Origin: Zoogloeaceae bacterium G21618-S1
GTDB taxonomy: Bacteria; Pseudomonadota; Gammaproteobacteria; Burkholderiales; Rhodocyclaceae
NCBI GenBank assembly: GCA_027214125.1
Contig: JAPWHF010000014.1
Coordinates: 38,702-102,701, forward strand
Reading direction: 5' to 3'
DNA length: 64,000 nt
The position numbers and the translations under genes are program-made. How positions within the stretch are numbered: position 1 is the first letter of the stretch; the number at the start of each line of letters is the position of its first letter. Positions 34,991-44,304 of this stretch are shown one piece after another. Below the pieces are notes generated by a model, which had not been told where the DNA came from, did no database searches, and saw only the letters and a program-made list of their open reading frames with translations.

Positions 34991-36385
34991 ATGACTGAAC
35001 TGAACACGCCGGAACTGAAACGCCGCGGCTTCCTGAAAGCCAGCGCTGCCATGAGCGGGGCCGCCGCGCTCGGCTCGCTGCTGCCCTTTGGCGGCGCCTG
35101 GGCGGGTGGCTCGGAAGGGCTGGAGAAGACCGCGCTCAAGCTGGGCATCATCCCGCTGACCGACTGCGCGGTGATCGTCGTGGCCAAGGAGAAGGGCTTC
35201 TTCAAGCAGCACGGTCTGGATGTGGAAGTGTCCAAGGAAGCCTCCTGGGCCAATATCCGCGACAAGGTCTCGCTCGGCGAGTTGGATGGTGCGCACATGC
35301 TGGCCGGCATGCCGCTGGCCGCCACGCTGGGCGTGGGCGCCACGCAGAAGGAGACCATCACCGCCTTCTCGATGGACCTCAACGGCAATGGCATCACGGT
35401 GTCGAACGAGCTCTACGAGCGCATGATGGCGGCCGACCCGCAGGCCATGAAGGCGCGCCCGACCACCGCGGTGGCGTTGAAGAAGGTGATCGAGGAGGAC
35501 AAGAAGGCCGGCAAGGCGCCGATGACCTTCGCCATGGTCTTCCCGGTGTCGACCCACAACTACGAGATCCGCTACTGGATGGCCTCGGCCGGCATCGACC
35601 CGGACAAGGATGTGCGCCTGATCGTCATCCCGCCGCCGCAGATGGTGGCCAACCTGCAGGCGCGCAACATCGTCGGCTATTGCGTCGGCGAGCCGTGGAA
35701 CCAACGTGCGGTGGAGATGGGTATCGGCCGTTCGCTGATCACCAACTACGAGATCTGGAACAACAATCCGGAGAAGGTGTTCGGCGTGAATCGCGAGTGG
35801 GCCGACAAGCATCCCAACACGCACAAGGCGCTGATCCGCGCCATGATCGAAGCCGCCGAGTGGATGGACAAGCTGGAGAACCGCCGCGAGGTGGTGAAGA
35901 TCATCTCGCAGAAGTCCTACGTGAATGCGCCCGAGAGCGTGGTCGAGAATTCCATGACCGGCACCTGGCGCTACACCAAGACCGAAGAGGTGCAGCTGCC
36001 GGACTTCAACGTGTTCTACCGCTACGCAGCGACCTTCCCGTGGCAGTCGCACGCGGTGTGGTTCCTCACGCAGATGGTGCGCTGGGGGCAGATCGAGGCG
36101 CCGATCAACTTCAAGAAAGTGGCCGCGTCGGTGTATCGCAGCGACATCTACCGCGATGCGGCCAAGGATCTGGGCATCGCCGTGCCGAGCATCGAGATGA
36201 AGCCCGAGGGCGTCAACGCCGAGCGCTGGATGCTCGAGAAAGCGAGTGCGCCGATCCAGATGGGGCCGGACATGTTCTTCGACGGCATGAAGTTCGACCC
36301 CGCCAAACCCATCGACTACCTCAAGGGCTTCCCGGTCCATGCCATGAAGCTGGATCTGGCCGCGCTGGCCAAGGCCAATACCTGA
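34991..36385 (+). CDS. nrtA: Nitrate ABC transporter substrate-binding protein (NrtA-like)
   Basis: A 464-residue periplasmic nitrate/nitrite-binding protein. The N-terminus carries a Tat signal (KRRGFLKASAAMSGAAALGS), which separates it from cytoplasmic NasS sensors. The CmpA/NrtA fold is seen in KLGIIPLTDCAVIVVAKEKG, WANIRDKVSLGELDGAHMLA, FPVSTHNYEIRYWMASAGID and VGEPWNQRAVEMGIG. It delivers nitrate to NrtB/NrtD. RBS TGGAGATG lies 7-14 bases before the ATG. It is first in a three-gene operon controlled by a sigma-54 promoter and a NasT-responsive leader. Confidence 0.92.
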   Translation: MTELNTPELKRRGFLKASAAMSGAAALGSLLPFGGAWAGGSEGLEKTALKLGIIPLTDCAVIVVAKEKGFFKQHGLDVEVSKEASWANIRDKVSLGELDGAHMLAGMPLAATLGVGATQKETITAFSMDLNGNGITVSNELYERMMAADPQAMKARPTTAVALKKVIEEDKKAGKAPMTFAMVFPVSTHNYEIRYWMASAGIDPDKDVRLIVIPPPQMVANLQARNIVGYCVGEPWNQRAVEMGIGRSLITNYEIWNNNPEKVFGVNREWADKHPNTHKALIRAMIEAAEWMDKLENRREVVKIISQKSYVNAPESVVENSMTGTWRYTKTEEVQLPDFNVFYRYAATFPWQSHAVWFLTQMVRWGQIEAPINFKKVAASVYRSDIYRDAAKDLGIAVPSIEMKPEGVNAERWMLEKASAPIQMGPDMFFDGMKFDPAKPIDYLKGFPVHAMKLDLAALAKANT

Positions 36386-36413
36386 GCGAATGCATCCCAC
36401 AAGGAGAACGCAG

Positions 36414-37319
36414 ATGAGCACACTGAGCTTGTCCGCCGCCAGTGCGGCGCCAGAGAAAATCGATAAGGCCGTCTTGGCGACGGCGTCGGCTGCGGCAACG
36501 ACCGTCGCGGCAGTCGAGGCGCCTGCAGTGCGCCGCGGCGCTATGTCCTTGCAGTGGCTGCGCACACTCATTGCCGCGCTGTCGGGCATCGGCGCGCTGG
36601 TCGTGGTGTGGTGGATGGTTGCTGACAATGTGGAGAGTTTTCCGGGCCCGATCCCCACCTGGCATGCCGCTGTCGAGTTGTTTTCCGATCCTTTCTACAA
36701 CAATGGCCCCAACGACATGGGCATCGGCTGGAACGTGCTCTATTCGCTGGAGCGGGTTGGCGTCGGTTTCGGTCTGGCGGCGCTGGTGGGCATCCCCGCC
36801 GGCTTCCTGGTCGGGCGCTTCAACTTCATGCGCTCGGCCAGCGAGCCGGTGATCAGCCTGCTGCGCCCGGTGTCGCCGCTGGCCTGGCTGCCGATCGGCT
36901 TGCTGGTGTTCCGTGACGCCAACCTTGCGGCAATCTGGGTGATTTTCATCTGCTCGATCTGGCCGATGATCATCAACACCGCCGCCGGCGTGCGCGCCGT
37001 GCCGCAGGACTATCTCAACGTGGCGCGGGTGCTGGCGCTGTCGGAGTGGAAGATCGTCACCAAGATTCTCTTCCCCGCGGTGCTGCCGCACATCCTCACC
37101 GGTGTGCGCCTGGCGGTCGGCACCGCCTGGCTGGTGATCGTCGCCGCCGAAATGCTCACCGGCGGCATCGGCATCGGCTTCTGGGTGTGGGACGAGTGGA
37201 ACAACCTGTCGGTCGAGCACATCCTGGTCGCCATTGTGGTGATCGGCGTGGTCGGGCTGGCGCTGGAATACGCCTTGTTGTGGCTGGCCAAGCGGTTCAG
37301 CTACGGCGGTACGGTCTGA
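36414..37319 (+). CDS. nrtB: Nitrate ABC transporter permease NrtB
   Basis: A 301-residue inner-membrane permease with about six membrane segments. The family blocks are GIPAGFLVGRFNFMRSASEP, LLRPVSPLAWLPIGLLVFRD, and the EAA loop ARVLALSEWKIVTKILFPAV. The first 45 residues are Ala/Ser-rich and cytoplasmic. ATG 36414 has AAGGAG 14-19 bases upstream, slightly long; an upstream ATG at 36390 would add eight residues. It is followed 11 bases later by the ATPase gene. Confidence 0.92.
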   Translation: MSTLSLSAASAAPEKIDKAVLATASAAATTVAAVEAPAVRRGAMSLQWLRTLIAALSGIGALVVVWWMVADNVESFPGPIPTWHAAVELFSDPFYNNGPNDMGIGWNVLYSLERVGVGFGLAALVGIPAGFLVGRFNFMRSASEPVISLLRPVSPLAWLPIGLLVFRDANLAAIWVIFICSIWPMIINTAAGVRAVPQDYLNVARVLALSEWKIVTKILFPAVLPHILTGVRLAVGTAWLVIVAAEMLTGGIGIGFWVWDEWNNLSVEHILVAIVVIGVVGLALEYALLWLAKRFSYGGTV

Positions 37320-37330
37320 GGAGAGCCGCA

Positions 37331-38125
37331 ATGAATGCACCTATCGTCATGGTCGAAGCCGTCGGCATGCGCTTCGACACCAATAACGGACCCTTCGTCG
37401 CGTTGCGTGACATCGATTTGCAGATCAGTCGTGGTGAATTCGTCTCGCTGATCGGTCACTCCGGCTGTGGCAAGTCGACCCTGCTCAATCTCATTGCCGG
37501 TCTGACGCTGCCCACCGAGGGCATCTGTCTGTGCAACGGACGCGAGATTGGCGGGCCGGGGCCGGAGCGCGCTGTGGTGTTTCAGAACCACTCGTTGCTG
37601 CCGTGGATGACCTGTTTCGAGAATGTCTATCTCGCGGTCGAACGCGTCTTTGGTGCCGCCGAAGGCAAGGCTCAGCTCAAGGCGCGCACCTGCGCCGCGC
37701 TGGAAATGGTGCACATGGAGCACGCGATGGAGAAGTATCCGAACGAGATCTCCGGCGGCATGAAGCAGCGTGTGGGTATCGCCCGTGCCTTTGCCATGGA
37801 GCCGCAGATCCTGCTCATGGATGAGCCCTTCGGCGCGCTCGACGCGCTCACCCGTGCCAGCCTGCAGGACGAGTTGATGGGCGTGATGGGCAAGACCGGC
37901 GCGACGGTGGTGATGGTGACCCACGATGTGGACGAGGCCGTGCTGCTCTCCGACCGTGTGGTGATGATGACCAACGGCCCGGCGGCCACCATCGGTGAGG
38001 TCCTCGAGGTCAGGCTCGACGCGCCGCGCGAGCGGCTCAAGCTGGCCCATGACTCGGCCTTTGCCGAATACCGTGCGGCGGTCATGGAGTTCCTCTACCA
38101 GAAGCAGATGAAGAAGGCCGCGTGA
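37331..38125 (+). CDS. nrtD: Nitrate ABC transporter ATP-binding protein (NrtD-like)
   Basis: A 264-residue single-domain ABC ATPase. Walker A is GHSGCGKST, the Q-loop is AVVFQNHSLLPW, the signature is ISGGMKQRVGIARAFAM, Walker B is ILLMDEPFGALD, and the H-loop is VTHDVDEA. It lacks the C-terminal NrtA-like regulatory domain of cyanobacterial NrtC, so it is the NrtD type. ATG 37331 with GAGGAG upstream is preferred over in-frame starts inside nrtB. A GC-rich hairpin (GGCCCGCC/GGCGGGCC, about 38135-38152) follows and may end the operon. Confidence 0.92.
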   Translation: MNAPIVMVEAVGMRFDTNNGPFVALRDIDLQISRGEFVSLIGHSGCGKSTLLNLIAGLTLPTEGICLCNGREIGGPGPERAVVFQNHSLLPWMTCFENVYLAVERVFGAAEGKAQLKARTCAALEMVHMEHAMEKYPNEISGGMKQRVGIARAFAMEPQILLMDEPFGALDALTRASLQDELMGVMGKTGATVVMVTHDVDEAVLLSDRVVMMTNGPAATIGEVLEVRLDAPRERLKLAHDSAFAEYRAAVMEFLYQKQMKKAA

Positions 38126-38134
38126 TTGTCGGTC

Positions 38135-38152
38135 GGCCCGCCGAGGCGGGCC
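38135..38152 (+). terminator. GC-rich hairpin after nrtD
   Basis: GGCCCGCC pairs with GGCGGGCC across a two- to three-base centre, 10 bases after the nrtD stop. There is no T-run, so termination here is plausible but unproven. Confidence 0.4.
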
Positions 38153-38173
38153 GACAAACGGCGGCGGGGGCGC

Positions 38174-38201
38174 TCAAGCTTTTGGGCAGGACGGTCGTTA
38201 G
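38174..38201 (+). promoter_or_regulatory. Possible sigma-28 promoter of the dCACHE chemoreceptor
   Basis: TCAAGCTT (38174-38181), 12 bases, GTCGTTAG (38194-38201). It resembles Pseudomonas-style TCAAG/GCCGTTA FliA promoters, but the spacer is one base longer than in the flgM promoter and two -10 bases differ. Confidence 0.35.
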
Positions 38202-38234
38202 ACGCCGGACCCACACCGAAATCAGAGAGCCCCC

Positions 38235-40109
38235 ATGAAGAGCCTCCAGACCAAACTCATCGTCCTGTTCATCGCCCTGGTACTGGCGATTTCCGCGGCT
38301 CTATCCATCGCCGCCTATCTCGAACTGCGCAAGGGCCTGCTGGCCGGCGTCGCCGACGAGGCCCGCGCCGTCGCCCTGGGTAACAGCGCCCGTATCGCCG
38401 AATGGATCGACACCCGCGGCGACATCGTCTCCGCCATGGTGCCGGTCGCGCTCGCCGACGATCCACTGCCGTTCTTCCAGCGTGCTGCCGAAGGCGGCGG
38501 CTTCGACATCGTGTATGCCGGCTATGCCGACAAGCACACCGTGTTCTCCACGCCGCAGAACCTGCCGGCCAGCTACGATCCGACCGCGCGCCCCTGGTAC
38601 AGCGGCGCCGTGGCGGCGGGCAAGCGCATCCTCACCGCCCCCTACGCCGACGCCTCGTCCGGCGAACTGGTGGTCACCTTCGCCACGCCCGTCAAGGGAA
38701 GCAGTGGCGTGGATGCCGTGGTCGCGGGCGATATTTCCATTGCAGCACTGGTCAAGTCGGTGCTGTCGATCCAGCTCAACGGCGGCTACGCCATGTTGGT
38801 CGATCGCCAGGGCACCATCATCGCCCACAAGGACAAGGCGCTGACCCTCAAGCCGATGGCCGATTTCTCGCCCGAACTGGCGGCCCTGTCGAGCCAGCTC
38901 GGCAGTGCCAGCACCAATCAGATCGACGCCAGCGTCGGCGGTACCGCCTCACTGGTGAGCTGGCAGCCGGTGGCTGGCACCGAGTGGACCCTGCTGCTGG
39001 TGCAGGACCGCGCCGTGGTGCTGTCGCCGCTCAACGCCTTGCTGATGACCCTGGCTGGCATCGTGGTGGTCTGTGCCGGCGGCTTCGTGGCGCTGGCCGT
39101 GGTGGTGCTGCGCCGCCTGCTGCGGGGGCTGGGCTCGATCCACAACGCCATGGAGCAGATTGCCGGTGGCGGGGGCGACCTGACGCGCCAGATCCCGGTG
39201 CACGGCGATGACGAGGTGGCGCGCACCGCACGCGCCTTCAACCAGTTCCAGGCCGGCCTGCGTACCATGTTCCAGTCGCTGCGGCAGGACGCAGCGGTGC
39301 TCGCCGAGGGCGTGCAGCAACTCGAAGCCAATGTGCAGCGCATGGCCAGCCGCTCCGAAGCGCTGGCCGACACCACCACCGCCAACGCCGCCAGCATCGA
39401 GGAGATCACGGTCAGCGTGTCGCATATCGCCGACAACAGCGCCGATGCCGAATCGCTGGCACGCAGCACCGGCAAGCTCACCGACAGCGCCGCCGAAGAA
39501 GTCGCGCACATCGCGACCCAGGCCGGTGCTTCGGCCACGCGGGTGCGCGAACTGGCCGATGTGCTGTCCGGGCTGGAGCGGCGCTCGGAAGACATCAACG
39601 GCATCGTCAGCGTGATCCGCGAGATCGCCGACCAGACCAACCTGCTGGCGCTCAACGCCGCCATCGAGGCGGCGCGCGCCGGCGAGCAGGGTCGCGGTTT
39701 CGCGGTGGTGGCCGACGAAGTGCGCAAGCTGGCCGAGCGCACCGGCAAGGCCACGGTGGAAATCTCCGACATGCTCGGCGGCATGCGCCAGGAGACCGGC
39801 CAGGCCGTCGGCTTCATGACCGAAACCGTGGGCACCGTCGAGAGCAGCGTGTCGCTGACCGAGGATGCGCGCGTCAAGATCCGCGAGATCGGCGAGCAGT
39901 CGCGCAACGTGGCCGAGCGCATGGCCGAGATCGCGCTGTCGATCAACGAGCAGCGCAGCGCGACCTCGGTTATGGCGCAAAGCACCGAAGACATCACCAC
40001 CCGCGTGCAGGAGACCGACGCCGCCCTGCAGGACGCGCGCGGTACCGTGCGCTCGCTGGCCGATGTGGCGCGGCGCACGCAGGACCAGTTCGCCCGCTTC
40101 ACGCTGTAG
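38235..40109 (+). CDS. Methyl-accepting chemotaxis protein with dCACHE sensor
   Basis: A 624-residue chemoreceptor. After a membrane segment ([20 protein letters not shown]) comes a periplasmic double-CACHE domain of about 240 residues with the ligand-pocket pattern [12 protein letters not shown], then [17 protein letters not shown] and [11 protein letters not shown] second membrane segment (about residues 272-293) leads to HAMP and the signalling region, with the tip [20 protein letters not shown]. The RxWY...D signature is common in CACHE sensors for amino acids and related small molecules; the ligand is not assigned. It directly follows nrtABD but is likely transcribed separately. Confidence 0.92.
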   Translation: MKSLQTKLIVLFIALVLAISAALSIAAYLELRKGLLAGVADEARAVALGNSARIAEWIDTRGDIVSAMVPVALADDPLPFFQRAAEGGGFDIVYAGYADKHTVFSTPQNLPASYDPTARPWYSGAVAAGKRILTAPYADASSGELVVTFATPVKGSSGVDAVVAGDISIAALVKSVLSIQLNGGYAMLVDRQGTIIAHKDKALTLKPMADFSPELAALSSQLGSASTNQIDASVGGTASLVSWQPVAGTEWTLLLVQDRAVVLSPLNALLMTLAGIVVVCAGGFVALAVVVLRRLLRGLGSIHNAMEQIAGGGGDLTRQIPVHGDDEVARTARAFNQFQAGLRTMFQSLRQDAAVLAEGVQQLEANVQRMASRSEALADTTTANAASIEEITVSVSHIADNSADAESLARSTGKLTDSAAEEVAHIATQAGASATRVRELADVLSGLERRSEDINGIVSVIREIADQTNLLALNAAIEAARAGEQGRGFAVVADEVRKLAERTGKATVEISDMLGGMRQETGQAVGFMTETVGTVESSVSLTEDARVKIREIGEQSRNVAERMAEIALSINEQRSATSVMAQSTEDITTRVQETDAALQDARGTVRSLADVARRTQDQFARFTL

Positions 40110-40210
40110 ACCCGCGCCGGGACGGCTGCGCGCGTCGCGGGTGTAAGCCTCGCGCCGGCCGGACGGTCTACCCGGGGAGGCGCCTGTTGCGCCGAACCGG
40201 AGACCTGTCC

Positions 40211-40705
40211 ATGAACCTTCATTTCCTTCGTGCCGGTTCGCGCCGCTTGGCGCAAGTCGGCGCGCTCGTGGCCACCGTGCTGACGCTGCTGACCTCCGCT
40301 GCAACAGCCGCGCCGCCGGCGCTCATGAGCGCTGCCAGTCGGCATGATTTCGATACGCTGGTGAGTCGCCTCGAAGCGGCGATCGGCAGGCATGACATGG
40401 GCCTCGTCGCCCAGGCCAGCGCCAGCCGTGGCGCGGCGGCCCGGGGGGTGAAGATCCCCGGCAATGCGGTGCTGATGGTGTTCCGCAACGACTACGCGGT
40501 GCGCATGCTCGCCGCCAGCGTGCCGGCGGGTATCGAGGCGCCGCTGCGGCTGTATGTGACCGAGCAGCCCGACGGCACGGCGCAGATCAGCTACCCGGCG
40601 CCGAGTGCGGTATTCGCGCCCTACGGCAGCGCGGCGCTGGACGCCATGGCGCGGGAGCTGGATCCGGTGTTTGCGCAGATCGTGGCCGATGCCGTTGCAC
40701 CCTGA
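40211..40705 (+). CDS. DUF302-domain periplasmic protein
   Basis: A 164-residue protein with a signal peptide (RLAQVGALVATVLTLLTSAA) and a DUF302 domain: SRHDFDTLVSRLEAAIGRHD, then VLMVFRNDYAVRMLAASVPA and PLRLYVTEQPDGTAQISYPA. DUF302 folds are small alpha/beta dimers sometimes linked to redox or sulfur genes. Its 3' end overlaps the start of the YeeE/YedE gene by 17 bases, suggesting coupling. Confidence 0.82.
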   Translation: MNLHFLRAGSRRLAQVGALVATVLTLLTSAATAAPPALMSAASRHDFDTLVSRLEAAIGRHDMGLVAQASASRGAAARGVKIPGNAVLMVFRNDYAVRMLAASVPAGIEAPLRLYVTEQPDGTAQISYPAPSAVFAPYGSAALDAMARELDPVFAQIVADAVAP

Positions 40706-41864
40706 TCGATCGCTGACCGTGCAGTGGCAGGTGGCTTTGCTGGCGCTGGCCGGCGTTCTTGGCCTGATGCCGTTTCTGGCCGGGCGAATGATGGCGCTGC
40801 TGGTGATTGGTGTGCTGCTCGGGCTGACGCTGTTTCATGCCGCTTTTGGCTTTGCCTCGGCTTACCGGGTGGCGATCTTGCGGCGCGAGTCGGCCGGCGT
40901 GCGTGCGCAGTTGTGGATGGTCGCTTTTGCGACGGTGTTGTTTGCGCCGGCACTGGCAAGCGGTTCGGTGTTCGGCCAGGCCGTCGGCGGGGCGGTGGCG
41001 CCGGTGGGATGGCAAGTGGCCATCGGCGCCTTCGTTTTTGGCATCGGCATGCAGCTGGGTGGCGGTTGTGGCTCGGGCACCTTGTACACCGCGGGTGGTG
41101 GCAATCCGCGCATGGGCGTGACCTTGCTGGCGTTTATCGCCGGCTCGTTCTGGGCCAGCCTGCACATGGGCTGGTGGCAGACGCTGCCGGGCGTTCCGGC
41201 CGTATCGCTGGGTCACTCGCTGGGCTGGCCGCAGGCGGTGGCATTGCAATTGGCCGTGCTGGGCGCGGCGGGGTGGTGGCTCAAGCGCCGCGATGGGGTG
41301 TCTGCGCCGCAGGCACGTCGGCACCGGGTCTGGCAAGGGCCGTGGCCCTTGATGGCCGGTGCGGTGGCGTTGGCGGTGCTCAACCTCGCCACGCTGACGC
41401 TGGCCGGGCATCCCTGGAGCATTACCTGGGCGTTTACGCTGTGGGGTGCAAAGGTGGCGAGCTGGGTCGGCTGGGACGCGGCGACGGCGCCCTTCTGGCA
41501 GGGCGGGTTTCAGCAGGCGGCGTTGGCGGGCAGCGTGCTGACCGACACCACCTCGGTCATGGATATCGGCGTGTTGCTCGGCGCCATGCTGGCCGCGGCG
41601 CTGGCCGGGCGCTATGCGGCGAACCGCCAGTTTTCGGGGCGAGCGCTGATGGCGGCTGTCGTGGGCGGGGTGTTGATGGGTTACGGCGCGCGCATCGCCT
41701 TTGGTTGCAACATCGGCGCCTTTGTATCGGGCGTGGCCTCGACCAGCCTGCATGGCTGGTTGTGGATTGCCTGCGCCATCCCGGGTACGGTGGTGGGTAT
41801 CTGGCTGCGACCAAAGTTTGGTTTGGCGAATGAACGCCCGCAGGCCACAGGAGGAGATCGATGA
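40689..41864 (+). CDS. YeeE/YedE family sulfur-compound transporter
   Basis: A 391-residue inner-membrane protein with about ten membrane segments and two homologous halves. Each half has the conserved Cys motif: GGGCGSGTLYTAGGGNPRMG in the first and RIAFGCNIGAFVSGVAST in the second. These cysteines conduct thiosulfate in TsuA (YeeE). ATG 40689 is the best start, overlapping the DUF302 gene. No TusA or sulfurtransferase gene is adjacent, so the substrate is inferred from family only. Confidence 0.85.
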   Translation: MPLHPDRSLTVQWQVALLALAGVLGLMPFLAGRMMALLVIGVLLGLTLFHAAFGFASAYRVAILRRESAGVRAQLWMVAFATVLFAPALASGSVFGQAVGGAVAPVGWQVAIGAFVFGIGMQLGGGCGSGTLYTAGGGNPRMGVTLLAFIAGSFWASLHMGWWQTLPGVPAVSLGHSLGWPQAVALQLAVLGAAGWWLKRRDGVSAPQARRHRVWQGPWPLMAGAVALAVLNLATLTLAGHPWSITWAFTLWGAKVASWVGWDAATAPFWQGGFQQAALAGSVLTDTTSVMDIGVLLGAMLAAALAGRYAANRQFSGRALMAAVVGGVLMGYGARIAFGCNIGAFVSGVASTSLHGWLWIACAIPGTVVGIWLRPKFGLANERPQATGGDR

Positions 41865-42139
41865 GCGAGGACGAAGGCGACTGGCTGTTGGTGGCGCGCT
41901 GTCTGGACCCGACCGAGGCGCATCTGCTGTGCGCCTGCCTGAAGGCTTCGGGTTTGAGCGCCATGGTGGCCGATGCCAATCTGGTGCAGACGCACTCGCT
42001 GATTGCAGTGGCCGTGGGTGGCGCGCGAGTGCTGGTGCCCGAGGCGCAACTTGAGCGCGCCAAGGCGGTGCTCGAAGCTTATCACCGGGGTGATTTCGCG
42101 CTCGACGAGAACACCGACGTGGGCGAACTGCGCGACTGA
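41861..42139 (+). CDS. DUF2007-type small protein
   Basis: A 92-residue soluble protein overlapping the YeeE gene by four bases (ATGA). The pattern LVARCLDPTEAHLLCACLKA followed by GGARVLVPEAQLERAKAVLE matches DUF2007/putative signal-transducing proteins, which resemble PII-like folds. It is last in the DUF302-yeeE-DUF2007 group. Function unknown. Confidence 0.75.
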   Translation: MSEDEGDWLLVARCLDPTEAHLLCACLKASGLSAMVADANLVQTHSLIAVAVGGARVLVPEAQLERAKAVLEAYHRGDFALDENTDVGELRD

Positions 42140-42143
42140 CGTT

Positions 42144-43337
42144 TCAGGTGGCGTGCGCGGCGGCGGCCGCGTCGCGCCGTTCGACCGCTTTGAGCATGAC
42201 CAGCAAGAGCGTGCCGATCACCATGACCCCCGCGGCCAGGTACAGCCCGCCGGCGTAGCTGCCCAGGCGGGTGGCGATAAAGCCGGTGATGGCTGGCGCG
42301 ATGATCTGTGCCACGCCGTAAGAGAGCGTCATCTTGCCCATCATCTTGGCCGGCCGGGTGGGGTAGTAGCGCCCCGCCATGGTCAGCACCAGGCTCACCA
42401 TGCCAATGAAGGTGCCGCCAAACAGGATGGCGCCGGCCATGGCAGGGATCAGGCCGTGGCCCACCACGGGTAGCACGATGCCGACAATCTGCAACGCCGA
42501 CGCGAGAATCAGCGCGTTGAGATCGCCGGTGCGTCGGGCAATCAGATCCCACAGTACACAGGAGGGGGCGCCGGCGATGCCGATGGTGAGAAACACCAGC
42601 CAGCCACGCCCCGCGAGGCCGGGGAGCTGGTCGATGATGGCGACAATGAAAGTCGCGCTGACCACATAGCCGACACCGGCACAAAAGTAGGCGGCCATGA
42701 ACAGACGCATGAAGGCCGGGCTCGGCGGAGCGTCGACCAGCTTCTGGCCGGTTTTGGTGACCGCGCTGCTGTCGGGCGGCGGCAGCCAGCGCAGTGCCGG
42801 CACCAGCAGCACGCAGCCGATGGCGGTGAGGGCGAACCACTGCTCGCGCCAGTCAAAGAAGGGGCTCATCAGCGCGACGGCCGCTGAACAGCCAGCGATG
42901 CCCAGACCAATGCCGGCAAAGTGGATGCCCAGTTCGCTTCGGTGATTGTGGCGGATCAGCCAGTTGAGAATCAGTCCGGTGCCCAGCAGCATGCCGGCGG
43001 CGCTCGACAGCCCGGCGATAAAGCGCGAGATGGCCCACACGGTGACATCGGTGGTCAGCCCCATCATCACGGTGCTGAGAATCGCCACCACCAGACCGAT
43101 GCGGTAGAGCCGATCCTTGAGCACCAGATCGCTGATCAGCGAGGCAATCAGCGCACCCGACAGGTAGCCGGCGTAGTTGATCGCGGCCAGAGCGCCCGCT
43201 TCGGCCACGCCCAGCCCGGCCTGCGCCTGCATGATCGGCAGCAGCGGCGTATAGGAAAAGCGCGCAACCCCCAGGGCCAGCAAGAGGCTGAAGATGCCGG
43301 CACTCAGGACTTTGAATCGTTCGCGTTGATCGCTCAT
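42144..43337 (-). CDS. MFS transporter, YbfB/YjiJ family
   Basis: A 397-residue inner-membrane protein with 12 membrane segments. The start FSLLLALGVARFSYTPLLPI is the hallmark of the YbfB/YjiJ family. Other blocks are GYLSGALIASLISDLVLKDR and SRFIAGLSSAAGMLLGTGLI. Substrate unknown. It is divergent from a LysR regulator, whose binding dyad probably lies in the 100-base gap, so LysR control of this exporter is likely. Confidence 0.88.
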   Translation of the reverse strand: MSDQRERFKVLSAGIFSLLLALGVARFSYTPLLPIMQAQAGLGVAEAGALAAINYAGYLSGALIASLISDLVLKDRLYRIGLVVAILSTVMMGLTTDVTVWAISRFIAGLSSAAGMLLGTGLILNWLIRHNHRSELGIHFAGIGLGIAGCSAAVALMSPFFDWREQWFALTAIGCVLLVPALRWLPPPDSSAVTKTGQKLVDAPPSPAFMRLFMAAYFCAGVGYVVSATFIVAIIDQLPGLAGRGWLVFLTIGIAGAPSCVLWDLIARRTGDLNALILASALQIVGIVLPVVGHGLIPAMAGAILFGGTFIGMVSLVLTMAGRYYPTRPAKMMGKMTLSYGVAQIIAPAITGFIATRLGSYAGGLYLAAGVMVIGTLLLVMLKAVERRDAAAAAHAT

Positions 43338-43383
43338 TGGGGCGGATTTTTTCTGTTTGGTGGACGCACGATAAACGGGCTAA

Positions 43384-43395
43384 TGTATCAATACA
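43384..43395. promoter_or_regulatory. Likely LysR operator between MFS and lysR genes
   Basis: TGTATCAATACA has perfect 5-bp arms, with a T-N11-A pattern when the next base is included, typical of LysR-type sites. It lies midway between the two divergent start codons. Confidence 0.5.
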
Positions 43396-43439
43396 AATGA
43401 TTTGTTAAGAACGGTTCGTTCTCTATTGGAGGTATCAGG

Positions 43440-44291
43440 ATGGAGCTGGTGGCGTTGCGGACCTTTCAGACCGTGGTTGAGGAGGGCGGCGTACTGGCTG
43501 CCTCGCGTAAGCTCAACACGGTGCAATCCAATGTCACAGGCCGAATCCGCCGGCTCGAAGAGGAGCTGGGGGTCGAGCTGTTTTTTCGCAAAGGCCGTGG
43601 TCTGGAGCTGGCGCCGTCGGGGCGGGTACTGCTGGCGTATGCCCGGCGCCTGTTGCAGCTTGAGCGGCAGACTGCGGCGGCGGTCAGGCAGATCGGCGAG
43701 AGTAGCGGCGAGTTGCGTATCGGCACCATGGAGACTTTTGCCGCGCTGCATCTGCCCGGGGCATTGAAGGCGGTGCGCAGTAAGCATCCCTTGCTGGAAC
43801 TTCGGGTCAAGACCAACACCAGCGCGGCGTTGGCGGAGGCGGTGCTCGACCACAAGCTGGACTGCGCGTTTGTGGCGGGGCCCGTGACCCACCCGGCGCT
43901 GCAGTTTGACGAGCTGGTGGTCGAAGAACTGGTGCAGGTATCGGCACCGGGGATCAGCCCGGTCACGCATCCGCTGATCTTCTTTCGCGAGGGGTGCGCC
44001 TACCGCACCCGTGCGCTGACCTGGCAGCGGGCGATTGGCCATGCGGTGTCCGACGCGATGGAGTTCGGCACGCTTGAAGGCATTCTTGGCTGTGTGTCGG
44101 TCGGCCTTGGCTGGACCTTGATGCCGCGCGCTGTGGTCGAGCAATCGGGCCATGCCGACGCGTTGGTGCTCGAAGCCTTGCCCGACGAGGTGGGCAAGGT
44201 GCCGACCGGCATGGTCTACCTGCGCGATGCCCCACCGATGGTGGCCTTGAAGACGCTCGCCGAGGCCGTCATGGCCGGGGCTGCGCGCTGA
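43440..44291 (+). CDS. LysR-family transcriptional regulator
   Basis: A 283-residue regulator. The N-terminal winged HTH reads MELVALRTFQTVVEEGGVLA, then RKLNTVQSNVTGRIRRLEEE and LGVELFFRKGRGLELAPSGR. The ligand-binding domain follows (GELRIGTMETFAALHLPGAL). RBS TGGAGG lies 8-13 bases before the ATG. It probably regulates the divergent MFS gene. It is convergent with fliR, 13 bases apart. Confidence 0.92.
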   Translation: MELVALRTFQTVVEEGGVLAASRKLNTVQSNVTGRIRRLEEELGVELFFRKGRGLELAPSGRVLLAYARRLLQLERQTAAAVRQIGESSGELRIGTMETFAALHLPGALKAVRSKHPLLELRVKTNTSAALAEAVLDHKLDCAFVAGPVTHPALQFDELVVEELVQVSAPGISPVTHPLIFFREGCAYRTRALTWQRAIGHAVSDAMEFGTLEGILGCVSVGLGWTLMPRAVVEQSGHADALVLEALPDEVGKVPTGMVYLRDAPPMVALKTLAEAVMAGAAR

Positions 44292-44304
44292 GCGTGAGGT
44301 CTTG

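Noticed and set aside
34991..36385. NasS, the cytoplasmic partner of NasT
   Set aside because: The protein has an RRGFLK Tat signal and leads an ABC transporter operon, so it is the periplasmic NrtA type.
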